Source: Streptomyces chumphonensis (GTDB lineage: Bacteria; Actinomycetota; Actinomycetes; Streptomycetales; Streptomycetaceae). From it: a DNA stretch of 64,000 nt. Below the pieces are notes generated by a model, which worked only from the letters and a program-made list of their open reading frames with translations, was not told the DNA's origin and did not search any database. The DNA is taken from NCBI RefSeq assembly GCF_014779715.1, contig NZ_JACXYU010000004.1, positions 124,001-188,000 on the forward strand. Direction: 5' to 3'. The position numbers were made by a program, and so were the translations under genes. Positions 32,747-42,003 of the stretch are shown one piece after another; position 1 is the first letter of the stretch; the number at the start of each line of letters is the position of its first letter.

Positions 32747-35584
32747 CTAGTCCTGACCTGCGGTTTCCCCGCCCCCGAGGGCCTCACGGGAGTCGGCGAG
32801 CTCCTGCCGCGAGGCCGTGCCCAGCTTCCGCATCGCGCGCGCCACGTGCTGCTCGACGGTGCGCGGCGAGAGGTGCAGCGTCGTGGCGATCTCACGGTTG
32901 GTCAGGCCGGAGGACGCCAACTCCGCCACCTCCCGTTCGCGGGGGGAGAGTTGGTCGCCGTAGGACGGACGGCCGGGCGGACGGCGGCCCTCGGCCGGCT
33001 GGTAGGCGCGCAGCACGGCCCGGGCCCGCGCCGCGTCCCAGGTGGCGCCGAGGTCCGCGAACCGCTGGGCGCAGGAGGTCAGCACGGCCGCCGCCCGCGC
33101 CTTGACGTCCTCGGGCAGCGCGTCGGCGTCGGGCAGCGCCTCGGCGTCGGCGGGCGCGGTGGCGTCGGCCGGACCGGACGCGTTCGCGGCTGCTGTGTCT
33201 GCGGCCACCGCGTTCGCGGCGGCTGTGTCTGCGGCCACCGCTTCCGCGGCAGCCGCCTTGAGCACGCAGCGGCCCGCGCCCTCCGCGCACAGCGTCGCCA
33301 CGTACGGGCGGGGGAGCGCCGCGAAGGCCGCCTCCGCCTCCTCGTACAGCGCGGCGGCCTGAGCCGGGCGGCCCGTCGTCTCCGCGAGCACCGCGTGCGT
33401 CCACACCGCCGCCGCCGAGGCCATCGGCGCGTCACGGCCGTCCAGTTCGGCGGCGAACCGGTCCGCCATCCGGCGCGCCGTCCGCACCTCGCCCGCCAGG
33501 GCCATCGCCTCCACGGCCCACGGGGCGAGCTCCGCGCCCCACACCCACACGCCCTTCTCGGTCAGCGTCGCCCACCCGGACCGCGCCTCCGCGACGGCGG
33601 TGGGCAGGTCCTGCCGGGCCAGCGCGAGCCGGATCAGCGCCCCGGACGTGGCGGCGGCGAGCGGAGCCGAGGCGTGCTCCCGGGCGGCCGCGTCCTTGCC
33701 CGAGAGCCACGCCAGCGCCCGCCCCCAGTCGCCCTGGGCGAGGTGCAGCAGCCCGAGCACCATCCGCGCGTCGGCGGCGACGACGGGCATGGCCGACGTC
33801 TTGGCGAGGAACGCCTCGCACCGCTCGGGCAGTCCGGCCCACCGGCCCGTCGTCCACTCCAGGAGCAGCCGGGCGCCGAGGGCGGTCTGCTCGGCGTACG
33901 GGGCGCCGCTCTTCGCCGACATCTCCAGGCCCTCGGACAGCAGCCGCTCCGCGCGTCCGTAGTAGCCGAGCCAGATGGCGGCGTCGGCCGCGTTGCACAG
34001 CCCGCGCGCGGCCTGCTGCCGCTGGCGCAGGTCCTGGCTCTCGACGGGCAGCGCCCGCACCTGCTCCCAGCCCTGCGGGTCGCCGTAACACAGCGACACG
34101 CTGGAGCGGTTGACGGCGACGGCGGTACGGATCACCTCGTCCTTGCTGTCGGCCGCCGCCTCCTCCGCCGCCGCCATCCAGCGCAGGTGGATGGCGAGCG
34201 TGTGGCCGGGCCAGTACGGCATGGCGAGCGAGGACATCGCCCGCGCGGCCAGGGCGGGGCGCAGCTCGCGCAGTTCGGCGGCGGCGCGTTCCAGCTCCGC
34301 CCACCCCTGCGTGCCCATGCCCACCTGGTTGCACAGCAGCAGCCCCAGGTCCAGCCGCATCTCGCCCCGCATGGCGGCGGGCAGCGTCTCGTCCTCGACG
34401 ATCTGCGCGAGCACGTCCACCGTCTGGTCCGAGCGCAGCCCCACGACGGCGCTGGCCGCCAGCACCGGCGCCAGCCGGGCGCGGGCCGCGTGCGGGACGA
34501 GGGGGGAGGCGAGCGTGGACTCCAGCAGGCCGATCGCCTCCTGGTGCCTCCCCGCCCCGGCGGCCCGCCGCGCCGCGCGCTCCACGGCCCGCAGCCAGCC
34601 GCCGATCCGGCCGCTGGCCCGGCGGTGGTGGGCGAGCGCGGGCCACGGGACGGGCTGGCGGCGTTGCAGGACGTCGGCGGCCCGGGCGTGCAGCTCCTGC
34701 CGGACGGGGCCGGGCAGCGTCTCGTGGACGGCGGCGGCGGCCAGCGGGACGGGCAGCGTGTAGCGGTCGTCGGCGTCCTGCCGCAGCGCGGCACCGGCCA
34801 GCGCGGCGACGAGGGCGTCGCGCCCGTCGTCGTCGGCGAGCCCCGCCACCGTCAACAGGTCGGCGGCTCCGGCCGGTTCGTCCAGGACGGCCGCCGCCCA
34901 CACCACCCGGCGGGCCGCTTCGGGGAGTTGTGCCGTGCGGCCCAGGACGAGGTCCGCGAGCCGCACGGGCACCCCGGCGGCGTCCACGTCGGCGGCCGTG
35001 CACGACGCGCGGCCGCCGTCCCGGAGCGCGGCCAGCACGTCCACCACGAACCGCGCCACCCCGCCCGTGCGTTCGTGCAGCCGCGCCACCGCGTCCGGGG
35101 TGCACGCCTCGCCGAGCGCCTCCACGGCCGCCTGCCGCACCTGTTCGCGGCTCCACGGCTCCACGCGGTGCCGCAGCACCGTCAGCTCCGCCGCGTAGCG
35201 CGGGGGAGGGGCGCCCAGCGGCAGGCCCGGCGCGGCCAGTTCCTCGGGCCGGTAGGTGGCGACGGCCGCCAGCCACGGGCGCGGGTCCTCCAGGAGGGCC
35301 CGGAGCCGGTCGAGCTCCGCCGCGTCGGCCCGGTGCACGTCGTCGACGAGGAGGAGCACGGGTCCGTCGCCGTCGGCGGGCGGCTGCGGCGGCCGACGGT
35401 CCCCGCAGCGCCACCGCACGGTCGTCGCCCGGGCGGCCTCCGGCAGCTCGGCCAGCCGTGCCGTGAGGCGGGTCTTGCCCGTCCCGGCCCGCCCCTCCAC
35501 GAGGACCAGCGTCGGCGCCGAGCTCTCCCCGGTGAGCGTCCGCCGCAGCCGCCGCACCCAGAACTCCTCACGTACCGTGACCAC
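32747..35584 (-). CDS. Large ATPase/LuxR-family transcriptional regulator (LAL-type)
   Basis: The 945-residue regulator has an N-terminal AAA/STAND ATPase with P-loop VEGRAGTGKTRLTARL and Walker B LLLVDDVHRAD. A long TPR-like helical middle follows. The C-terminal LuxR domain is LSPREREVAELASSGLTNRE and LSPRTVEQHVARAMRKLG. LAL regulators often switch on secondary metabolism or carbon use. The start is GTG at 35584 with AGGAG close before it. An Ala/Asp repeat stretch lies near residues 780-815. The divergent neighbour is an anti-sigma-like ATPase; the next gene on the same strand is the protease. Confidence 0.87.
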   Translation of the reverse strand: MVTVREEFWVRRLRRTLTGESSAPTLVLVEGRAGTGKTRLTARLAELPEAARATTVRWRCGDRRPPQPPADGDGPVLLLVDDVHRADAAELDRLRALLEDPRPWLAAVATYRPEELAAPGLPLGAPPPRYAAELTVLRHRVEPWSREQVRQAAVEALGEACTPDAVARLHERTGGVARFVVDVLAALRDGGRASCTAADVDAAGVPVRLADLVLGRTAQLPEAARRVVWAAAVLDEPAGAADLLTVAGLADDDGRDALVAALAGAALRQDADDRYTLPVPLAAAAVHETLPGPVRQELHARAADVLQRRQPVPWPALAHHRRASGRIGGWLRAVERAARRAAGAGRHQEAIGLLESTLASPLVPHAARARLAPVLAASAVVGLRSDQTVDVLAQIVEDETLPAAMRGEMRLDLGLLLCNQVGMGTQGWAELERAAAELRELRPALAARAMSSLAMPYWPGHTLAIHLRWMAAAEEAAADSKDEVIRTAVAVNRSSVSLCYGDPQGWEQVRALPVESQDLRQRQQAARGLCNAADAAIWLGYYGRAERLLSEGLEMSAKSGAPYAEQTALGARLLLEWTTGRWAGLPERCEAFLAKTSAMPVVAADARMVLGLLHLAQGDWGRALAWLSGKDAAAREHASAPLAAATSGALIRLALARQDLPTAVAEARSGWATLTEKGVWVWGAELAPWAVEAMALAGEVRTARRMADRFAAELDGRDAPMASAAAVWTHAVLAETTGRPAQAAALYEEAEAAFAALPRPYVATLCAEGAGRCVLKAAAAEAVAADTAAANAVAADTAAANASGPADATAPADAEALPDADALPEDVKARAAAVLTSCAQRFADLGATWDAARARAVLRAYQPAEGRRPPGRPSYGDQLSPREREVAELASSGLTNREIATTLHLSPRTVEQHVARAMRKLGTASRQELADSREALGGGETAGQD
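33181..33240 (-). repeat. 30-bp tandem duplication in the LuxR-family ATPase gene
   Basis: Two adjacent 30-base units (33181-33210 and 33211-33240) differ at one base and encode AVAADTAAAN twice, with a partial third copy after. It is in-frame, Ala-rich and probably slippage-derived. Confidence 0.8.
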
Positions 35585-35624
35585 GCCGCTCCTGACCGCT
35601 GCTCGTCCGGGCTTCCGGCTTTCT

Positions 35625-35637
35625 TTGCGTATCCGTA
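35625..35637 (+). repeat. 13-bp inverted repeat, copy in the divergent promoter region
   Basis: TTGCGTATCCGTA lies between the LuxR-family gene (start 35584) and the ATP-binding protein gene (start 35760). Its reverse complement is at 32706-32718. A regulator-binding site shared by two promoters is possible. Confidence 0.5.
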
Positions 35638-35759
35638 CTTCAGTTTGCACTGATTGTTCGGACGGGGAACGGCCGTCAGCGTGGAATTCACGAGTAGTCC
35701 AGCCCGCCGACTCCCGGGCGCAGACTACGGACAGCGGACCGAGTGCGCAGGAGAGCCGC

Positions 35760-36230
35760 ATGATCACCGCACAGCAGGGCCACCTCACCGTCGTGCCGCC
35801 CCCCGACCGCGCCACCTCCGCCGAGCAGGCGGTGTGCACCCTGCCGGTCACCCCTGCCGCGGCCCCCGCCCTCCGCCACTTCGCCACGACCTCCGCACGC
35901 GGCTGGGGGCTGGGCGACGACGTGCGCGACGCCCTGGCCCTCGTCGTCACCGAACTGGTCGCGAACGTCGTCCTGCACAGCGGCAGCGCGGACGTCACCC
36001 TGCGGCTGCACCTGCTGCCCACGCAGCGCTCGGTGCGCGTCGAGGTGCGGGACGCGGGCCACTGGCACCCCCGACCCGCGCGCCCCGACCCGGCCGCGCC
36101 GCTCGACGCCGACGAGGGATGCGCCGAACGCGGCCGGGGCCTGGCCATCGTCGAGGCGTTCGCGCTGCGCACCGCCGTGCGCCTCACCCCCGACGGAACG
36201 ACGGTGCGCGCCGATCTTCCGCTCGGCTGA
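35760..36230 (+). CDS. Anti-sigma-like serine kinase/ATPase (HATPase_c_2, RsbW-like)
   Basis: The 156-residue protein contains the GHKL ATPase N-box ALALVVTELVANVVLHSG, a strand VRVEVRDAGHWHP and the G-box region RGRGLAIVEAFALRT. Streptomycetes carry many such short proteins; some phosphorylate anti-sigma antagonists, but most have no known partner. No sigma factor or STAS-domain gene is adjacent. ATG at 35760 was selected behind GGAGAG. The divergent arrangement with the large LuxR-family gene suggests shared control. Confidence 0.87.
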   Translation: MITAQQGHLTVVPPPDRATSAEQAVCTLPVTPAAAPALRHFATTSARGWGLGDDVRDALALVVTELVANVVLHSGSADVTLRLHLLPTQRSVRVEVRDAGHWHPRPARPDPAAPLDADEGCAERGRGLAIVEAFALRTAVRLTPDGTTVRADLPLG

Positions 36231-36242
36231 CCGCGCGGGACC

Positions 36243-36599
36243 TCACTCGTCCCAGGCCTGGACGGTGGTCTGCCGCGCGATGCGGCCGTCCTTCAGCGAG
36301 GCCATCGAGCTGGCGAGCACCCGTGTGCCGTCCGGGTACGCGCAGGACTCCACGTAGGCGAGGTGGTCGCCCTGCACGACGCACTCCTCCAGCGTGTGCG
36401 TCATCTCCCGGGAGGTCACCTCCTCCAGGAGGCCCCGGATCTCCTCCCGCCCGTGCATGACCATCGGGCGGCTCGGCTGCGTGTTGCGGTCCACCATGCG
36501 GAACTCCGCGTCGTCGGCGTAGAGCCCGACCAGTGCCCGCGCGTCCCGTTCCTCGACGGCCCGCTTGAGCGCGTCGGTGTCGAAGGACGGACCTGCCAT
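36243..36599 (-). CDS. SnoaL/NTF2-like small protein
   Basis: The 118-residue protein has the cone-shaped NTF2 fold pattern: LKRAVEERDARALVGLYADD, EFRMVDRN, GREEIRGLLEEV and a terminal strand IARQTTVQAWDE. Members include small hydrolases, isomerases and stress proteins, and sequence alone gives no substrate. The ATG at 36599 is used; an upstream start adds only six residues. It converges with the ATP-binding protein gene, 12 bases apart. Confidence 0.8.
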   Translation of the reverse strand: MAGPSFDTDALKRAVEERDARALVGLYADDAEFRMVDRNTQPSRPMVMHGREEIRGLLEEVTSREMTHTLEECVVQGDHLAYVESCAYPDGTRVLASSMASLKDGRIARQTTVQAWDE

Positions 36600-36778
36600 G
36601 GTTCCCACGTCTCTCACCTCTTCGAGCGGGCGCCGTGCCGCACGCGGCCCGCGGGCCCCCGACCGCCGTACGGCGCGGCCTTGCGGCCCCTGCTTCCAGC
36701 GTGCGCGCCTCCCGCCCCGGGGACAACCGAACCGGCCCGGCCGCGCCGCCCGTGCGCGGGCCGTGTGATGATCGGCCG

Positions 36779-37531
36779 ATGGGGACGAACGCCGCCGGGG
36801 GCGGCCACCGGACGGCGCGACGAACGACGGTCCTGCTGGCGGCCGGCGCCCTGGTGCTCACCGGCTGCGGCACACGGGAGGCGACGTCCGTAGCGACCGA
36901 CGGCGGCCCGGCGGCCCCGTACGGCGTCGAGGCCGACGAACTGAAGGACGCCGACGGACTCGTCGAGGCCGACGAACTCGACGAGGACGCCTACGACGAG
37001 TACCGCGTGCCCAACCCCACCGGCGCCCCGTCCCCCCAGCCGACCACCGGCCCCTGCCCCGACGACGGCGTGCGGATCACCGCCGGGGTGGTCGACGCCG
37101 CCATGGGGCTGCGCGCCCTGACCGTCCACCTCGTCAACTGCGGCGACGCGCCCTACACCCTGCACGGCTACCCCGAGGCCCGCGCCCTGGACGCGGCGCG
37201 GGAGCCGCTGGACGTCCGGGTGCTCGACGGCACCGAGCACGTCACCGCCGGCGGGGTCGGCGACCAGCGGGTCCGGTCGGTGACCGTCCGGCCGGGCGAC
37301 GCGGCCCACACGAGCGTGGTGTGGCGCAACACCACGGAGTTCGGAGCGCCGGTCGACGCCCCCTACCTCGACGTCGCCCCCGCCGAGGGCGCCGCCTGGC
37401 AGACCACCGTCCCCGAGGGCGGCCTCGACCTCGGCACCACCGGCGAGCTGGCCCTCGGCCCCTGGCAGCCCGGCGCCCCCGGCGAGGCACCCGTCCGCAC
37501 CCCCGCCACCCCCGAGCCCGACCACGGCTGA
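36779..37531 (+). CDS. DUF4232 lipoprotein
   Basis: The 250-residue precursor has a lipoprotein signal peptide ending in LVLTGCG, then a disordered Asp/Glu/Pro-rich spacer. A DUF4232 domain starts near CPDDGVRITAGVVDAAMGL and continues VHLVNCGDAPYTLHGYP, with two cysteines probably bridged. DUF4232 proteins are exported actinobacterial proteins of unknown role, often near regulators. ATG at 36779 is the start. No operon partner is evident. Confidence 0.88.
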   Translation: MGTNAAGGGHRTARRTTVLLAAGALVLTGCGTREATSVATDGGPAAPYGVEADELKDADGLVEADELDEDAYDEYRVPNPTGAPSPQPTTGPCPDDGVRITAGVVDAAMGLRALTVHLVNCGDAPYTLHGYPEARALDAAREPLDVRVLDGTEHVTAGGVGDQRVRSVTVRPGDAAHTSVVWRNTTEFGAPVDAPYLDVAPAEGAAWQTTVPEGGLDLGTTGELALGPWQPGAPGEAPVRTPATPEPDHG

Positions 37532-37553
37532 GCCTCGCGGCCGGGCCACCGCG

Positions 37554-38120
37554 TCAGGGGTTCAGGGGCGGGGTGGGGGGTGGGCAGAGGGTGCAGCGGT
37601 CGGTGCCGTCCCAGCGGGACCAGCCGAACGTCTCCGGTGTCAGCGACCGGCCCTCGGTCTCCGCCCGGACGGCCACGCGGTAGGCCCACACCGCGCCGAT
37701 GTAGGGGTGGTAGGCGTTGTGGAAGGCGGCCGACGACGGCTGCGCGCCCGCCGCGACGGCGGCCTGCAGGGCGCGCAGCCGCTGGAACATCGTCTGACCC
37801 GCCCCGGCGACGGTGGCGCTGGCGTCGATGAACAGACGCTCCCGCGCCTCGCCGAGTCCGCTGTCGGCCAGCGCCGCACGGGCCTGTGCCGCCAGCTCGT
37901 CCGCCGTCCGGCCGGTCTCCTCGGCGGACTCCTGGGCGAGTTGGCGCAGCCGGGCGTGACAGGTCTCGGCCGCCCCGATGAAGTCGACGGAGACGGCCCG
38001 CCGCCGCTCGGCGAGCTCCCGGCCCCCCTCGCGGCGGTGCCGCAGGTGGTCGGCCAGGACGGTGCCGGTGATCGCGATCGAGCCACCGCTCACCGTCGCG
38101 ATGAGTGTCCCCCAGTCCAT
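37554..38120 (-). CDS. Membrane-tethered helical protein of unknown function
   Basis: The 188-residue protein begins with one hydrophobic segment (LIATVSGGSIAITGTVLAD) that should anchor it. This is followed by a charged, coiled-coil-like helical stretch (HLRHRREGGRELAERRRAV) and a helical domain to the C-terminus. Similar proteins occur across Streptomyces without a known function. The start is ATG at 38120. No partner gene is close on this strand. Confidence 0.7.
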   Translation of the reverse strand: MDWGTLIATVSGGSIAITGTVLADHLRHRREGGRELAERRRAVSVDFIGAAETCHARLRQLAQESAEETGRTADELAAQARAALADSGLGEARERLFIDASATVAGAGQTMFQRLRALQAAVAAGAQPSSAAFHNAYHPYIGAVWAYRVAVRAETEGRSLTPETFGWSRWDGTDRCTLCPPPTPPLNP

Positions 38121-38283
38121 GAGCCCCCCAGCATCACGCGTGACGTCGCGGGTGAATCTACCGGCGCCGGCGTGCTGTTGCCGTCATCCGGCAATCCCGG
38201 CCGGGGACAGACGGCCCGTTTTCCGACTGGCGGAGCACGACGCCGGTGCGGCATGGTCGGGGGACAGGGGAAGGGGGACGACC

Positions 38284-38685
38284 ATGGAGGCGGCAACCAG
38301 AGCGACGGCCGGGCCCGTGCTGCGGTCGGGCGGGGTCACCGTCCGGTTGGCGGAGGACGGCATCGAGTGGGAGGACCGCAAGGCGGTGAGCCGGATTCCG
38401 TACGAGGCCGTCGTGTCGGTCTCGGCGCACGGCACGGTGGGACGGTACGCGCGGCTGCGGCTCGGGCTCCAGCACACCGGCACGGGCCACCCGGACCGGT
38501 ACGAGGTGCTCTGCCTGCGCCGTTCCGGCCAGCCGTTCGCGGAGCAGCTCAACGAGCGGCTGTCCGACGCGGGCGGGGTCTGGGGCGTCGGACGGCGGCC
38601 GAGGGTGACGGTCGAGCCGCGCGCCGACGCCGGAACGCTCCGCACCGCACGGCAGGCGCTGCGCCGGCGCTGCACTACGCGCTGA
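38284..38685 (+). CDS. Hypothetical protein with a PH-like fold pattern
   Basis: The 133-residue protein alternates short strands: LRSGGVTVRLAEDGIEWED, SRIPYEAVVSVSAHG, ARLRLGLQHTG, RYEVLCLRR. A C-terminal helix FAEQLNERLSDAG follows. The pattern suggests a single PH-like domain. No membrane segment is present. ATG at 38284 follows GGGGAAGGGGG. Its last 11 bases overlap the end of the convergent DUF5133 gene. The function is unknown. Confidence 0.65.
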   Translation: MEAATRATAGPVLRSGGVTVRLAEDGIEWEDRKAVSRIPYEAVVSVSAHGTVGRYARLRLGLQHTGTGHPDRYEVLCLRRSGQPFAEQLNERLSDAGGVWGVGRRPRVTVEPRADAGTLRTARQALRRRCTTR

Positions 38686-38902
38686 GCACCGAGTCGTCCT
38701 CGACGCGCGCGCCGGGCAGCCGGTGCCGCGCGGCGACGAGGGCGCTGTCCACATCGCCGGTGCCGGTCGCGGTGCACAGGGAGTAGGCCAGGTCCTCCAG
38801 CCGCTGGCGGACCTCGGCCCCGCCCTCCTCGGCGTGCAGGGCCGTGAGGGTCTCGTACTCGGCGACGAGCTTGCCCAGGACTGCGGAATGGGCCATCAGC
38901 AC
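38675..38902 (-). CDS. DUF5133 small protein
   Basis: The 75-residue protein starts at GTG 38902 (VLMAHSAVLGKLVAEYETL) and contains VRQRLEDLAYSLCTATGTGD followed by ARHRLPGAR. This matches the streptomycete-specific DUF5133 family. Members are present in many copies per genome and have no known activity. It is probably a single helical cytoplasmic domain. The 3' end overlaps the facing gene by 11 bases. Confidence 0.85.
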   Translation of the reverse strand: MLMAHSAVLGKLVAEYETLTALHAEEGGAEVRQRLEDLAYSLCTATGTGDVDSALVAARHRLPGARVEDDSVLSA

Positions 38903-39265
38903 GGCGGATCTCCTTCTGCGGTGTCCATGGTGGTCCACGGTGTGTCGGCACACCCGCGACCGGTTGTTCCGTAGCCCCGGCTACCCGGGGCCGCACCACG
39001 TATGCGTGACGGGCGGACGTCGCACGCATCGTTTCCGCGGCGTTCATCCGGTCACCGACGGGAGGGACGCGCCCGGCGCGGCGCCGGACCGCGCGACGCC
39101 ACCGCGAGCGGGGGTCGACGGCACGGCGGACGCCACGGAGGCGGGCGGCACGCTCCCGGGGCGGACGCCCGCTCCGGCGTCACCGGATCGTGACGTGTAT
39201 CCGTGCAACGTCACAGGGGCATGGTCGGTCAGCGCTTCGACAGACCATGATCCCGAGGAGTCCCC
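38903..39265. other. Intergenic region with two inverted repeats upstream of the membrane-protein operon
   Basis: No gene is seen in this 363-base stretch. GTGACGT (39190-39196) and ACGTCAC (39208-39214) are exact inverted arms 11 bases apart. CATGGTCGGTC (39220-39230) and GACAGACCATG (39239-39249) pair with one mismatch around 8 bases. Both lie just before the GTG start at 39266 and could be operators or a leader hairpin. Confidence 0.5.
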
Positions 39266-40039
39266 GTGCAGAGCCCGCCGCCCCTACCGGCGCACCCGCC
39301 TCCGTCCTCCCCGGCTCCACGGCGGGGCCGTATGCCGCTGCTCCTCGCCTGCGCGGCGCTGCTCGGCGTCGTCGCCGGCGTCGCGGGCGGCTACACCGTC
39401 CAGGCCGACCGGGAACCGGCCGCCACACCGCCGCTCTCGCAGCCGGGCCTGGCCTACCCGGCCGAGCCGCTGCCGAAGGACGAGGAGCCCGAGCCCCTGA
39501 CGGCCGAGGAGGACCCGCGCGTGCGGACGGAGGGCGACCTGCGCCGCCTCCTGCTCCGCAAGCCGGGCGGGGCCGAGTACGACCGGGTGCGCGGCTTCCA
39601 CCAGAGCTGGGTGCCGCTCGCGGACTACGTCATGAACTACACCGATCCCCGGGGCGCGTTCCACGCCATGCTGGGGTACTCCTTCCGCCGCGCCGTGGTG
39701 ACGCACTGGGAGGAGGAGAACGCCTACGTGACGATCTCCCTGGTCCAGTTCCGCGACGACACGGCCGTCGGCTCGATCGACCACCTGGAGACGCAGCAGG
39801 GCTACCTGAGCGACACCGACCAGGCCGACAACCGGGGCACCGCGCTCCCGGGCAGCGGCAACGGCCGCGTCTGGGTGTACGACGAGCCCTACAAGGAGGA
39901 GGGCTCCGTGCCCGTGTACGAGGCGCGCTGCCTGGCCCGCCGGGGGGACATCGTCATGGAGCTCTTCTACTCCTCGCCCGACCCGATCGACGAGGACGCC
40001 GTGCTGGAGCTGTCGGCGCGGCAGGTGGAGCGACTGTGA
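39266..40039 (+). CDS. Membrane-anchored exported protein, first gene of a three-gene operon
   Basis: The 257-residue protein has a Pro-rich cytoplasmic start, one membrane helix (LLLACAALLGVVAGVAGGY) and an exported domain of about 200 residues with no lipobox. The exported part includes ADYVMNYTDPRGAFHAMLGY and VTISLVQFRDDTAVGSIDHL. The GTG at 39266 lies behind GAGGAG. The stop overlaps the next start by 4 nt (GTGA). Two similarly built genes follow directly. The family is not recognised; a three-part envelope assembly is inferred from operon structure alone. Confidence 0.72.
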   Translation: MQSPPPLPAHPPPSSPAPRRGRMPLLLACAALLGVVAGVAGGYTVQADREPAATPPLSQPGLAYPAEPLPKDEEPEPLTAEEDPRVRTEGDLRRLLLRKPGGAEYDRVRGFHQSWVPLADYVMNYTDPRGAFHAMLGYSFRRAVVTHWEEENAYVTISLVQFRDDTAVGSIDHLETQQGYLSDTDQADNRGTALPGSGNGRVWVYDEPYKEEGSVPVYEARCLARRGDIVMELFYSSPDPIDEDAVLELSARQVERL

Positions 40040-40908
40040 TCGAGCCACCCACCCCGGACGTGACGTCCGCCGGGACCGGATCCGCCGAGGACGCGGCGGA
40101 CCGCGCGCGCCGCTCCCGGATCCGCCGCGTGGTGACGACCGTCCTGGCGGCGCTCGTCGTCGTCGGCGGGACGGTCGGGGGCGTCGGGTACACGTACGCG
40201 ACCGTCGCCGGGGCCGACCGCAGCGCGCCGACCGTGCTGCGGCACGAGCCCTCGGAGGCGGAGAAGGAGGCGCGCGCGGACGACCCCGCGCCCGACGTCA
40301 GCTTCGGCCGCTCGGACAGCCCCCTCACCGAGCGTCTGCTGCCCGCCCCCGACCTGCTGGGCCCCGACCTGCCGGGCTTCGACAGCAACGACGTGGAGCT
40401 CGGCGCCGAGGAGGCCCGGCGGGAGGGCGTCTTCGGTCGGGTGAGCACACCGGTCGGGATCCGCGGCATGTCCAGGGCGATCTTGACCGAGTTGGGCCTC
40501 CAGGGCGCGGCGCTGCGGACGTACGAGTCCTTCTCGGGCATGGTCGCGGAGTTCCGGCTCAACCGCTTCGGGGACGCGGAGGCGGCTCAGGAGTACCACG
40601 ACTTCCTCGTCGAGACGTTGGAGGCGTCCGGCGGCCTTCCGTCGCCCGCGCCCGGACGCGCCGCCCACACCAGCCCCGAGGACGTGGCCCTGTGGGAGCA
40701 CGTGCGGTGCGTACGGATGCCCGGTGATGAGGAGATCGGTCCTGAGGTCGCGCTGTGCACGGTGCCCCGGGGCGAGCTGCACCTGCTCGTCGTCGCGTTC
40801 GGCGGCGGGTACGGCCCCGGCGATGTGCCGCTGCCGGACTACGAAGCGCTGGGCGCTCTGCTGAACGAGCAGCTCGTCCACCTGGACACCGAGGGGAAGC
40901 AGGTATGA
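40036..40908 (+). CDS. Membrane-anchored exported protein, second gene of the operon
   Basis: The 290-residue protein has a basic N-terminus, a membrane helix (VVTTVLAALVVVGGTVGGVG) and an exported region with alternating strand/helix blocks: FSGMVAEFRLNRFGDAEAAQ, HVRCVRMPGDEEIGPEVALC and LHLLVVAFGGGYG. Two cysteines (HVRC, ALC) may pair. The start is GTG at 40036, inside the stop of the first gene; its own stop overlaps the third gene (ATGA). The same build as its neighbours points to ancient duplication. The function is unknown. Confidence 0.72.
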   Translation: MIEPPTPDVTSAGTGSAEDAADRARRSRIRRVVTTVLAALVVVGGTVGGVGYTYATVAGADRSAPTVLRHEPSEAEKEARADDPAPDVSFGRSDSPLTERLLPAPDLLGPDLPGFDSNDVELGAEEARREGVFGRVSTPVGIRGMSRAILTELGLQGAALRTYESFSGMVAEFRLNRFGDAEAAQEYHDFLVETLEASGGLPSPAPGRAAHTSPEDVALWEHVRCVRMPGDEEIGPEVALCTVPRGELHLLVVAFGGGYGPGDVPLPDYEALGALLNEQLVHLDTEGKQV

Positions 40909-41780
40909 GCGGGACGGCCACCACGGCGCCGGACGGCGAGGAGCGGGCCGAGGGGGCCGCGCCGGACGCCCCCGCCGCACCCCTCCAGGTCCCGGACGCC
41001 CCGCCCGCCCCCGCGCGGGGCCGGGCGCTGCGGGCGACGGCGCTGCGCTGGGGCGCGGCGGTCGCCGTCTTCGCGACGCTCGCGGGCGGCGTCGGCTACG
41101 GCCTCACGCGGCTGGAGCGGGAGGAGCTGCCGGGCCTGGCCCGGGAGCACGACGGACGCTGGGACTACCCGGAGCTGAGTCTGCCGGCGCTGCCGTACGG
41201 CTCGCCGCGCCCGTTCAGCGACGCGAACCTCACCCGGTCGCACCACGCGGACCTGCGGGACCTCCTGCTGCCCGCACCCGAGGGCGCGGAGGCGGCCGAG
41301 GGGCTGCCGGGTCCGGAGGGCGGCTGGTCGACGGTGGACGCGTTCCTCGCCGCGTACGCGGAGGAGGACCGCCCGCGCCTGCGCCTGCTGCTTCTCGACC
41401 ACGCCGTGCGGCACACGGCGGCGCGCGGCTGGGTCATGCCGGACGGTACCCGGACCAGCGTCCACCTGCTGCGGTTCAACACCGGCGCCGTGGCCTCCCG
41501 GTTCCGCGTGGACGCGATCGGGGGCGACACCCGCCTCGCGGCGGACCTGGCCGGGACGCCGGACCTGGAGCCGGACCCGGAGTGGGAGGAGCCGACCGCT
41601 TCGGACGACATCGCGGTCCACGCCTACGACGAGCAGCGGCCGCGCGGTGGCACGCACACCCGGATGGCCCAGATCACGGCGGGCGACGTCGTCGCGGTGA
41701 TCGTTCAGGAGCGGGCCGGCGGTGCGCCCGCCGTGCCGTTCGACCAGACGGTCGTCCTGCAGGGCCAGCTGCTGGGCTGA
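40905..41780 (+). CDS. Membrane-anchored exported protein, third gene of the operon
   Basis: The 291-residue protein has a ~45-residue Pro/Ala-rich cytoplasmic part, a helix ([19 protein letters not shown]), and an exported domain with [38 protein letters not shown] and [14 protein letters not shown]. Its second exported segment resembles the corresponding part of the first gene. ATG at 40905 overlaps the previous stop. After this gene the transcript probably ends before the aspartokinase promoter. The function is unknown. Confidence 0.72.
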   Translation: MSGTATTAPDGEERAEGAAPDAPAAPLQVPDAPPAPARGRALRATALRWGAAVAVFATLAGGVGYGLTRLEREELPGLAREHDGRWDYPELSLPALPYGSPRPFSDANLTRSHHADLRDLLLPAPEGAEAAEGLPGPEGGWSTVDAFLAAYAEEDRPRLRLLLLDHAVRHTAARGWVMPDGTRTSVHLLRFNTGAVASRFRVDAIGGDTRLAADLAGTPDLEPDPEWEEPTASDDIAVHAYDEQRPRGGTHTRMAQITAGDVVAVIVQERAGGAPAVPFDQTVVLQGQLLG

Positions 41781-41939
41781 CGGCTGGGGCGGCCGGGGCG
41801 GGCGTCGCGGGCGCGCGGATGCGGGGGGCCGGTGTGAGGTACCGCACGTTCCCGTGTGGGGGCGCGTGAAGCGGGCAGGGGACGCCCTGGTCGCGTCTCA
41901 TGATGCGGCTCGCCGGGAGGCCGAGAGGCGCCCGGTCGA

Positions 41940-41945
41940 TAAAAT
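41940..41945 (+). promoter_or_regulatory. Candidate -10 element upstream of aspartokinase
   Basis: TAAAAT is the only AT-rich hexamer in the 220 bases before ask and lies about 60 bases from the GTG start. No clear -35 is seen. Confidence 0.4.
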
Positions 41946-42003
41946 GAGCCGACCGAGGGCCCCGGCGAAAGGGTCCGGTGAGACTGAGAATCGAGGAGCG
42001 CAC

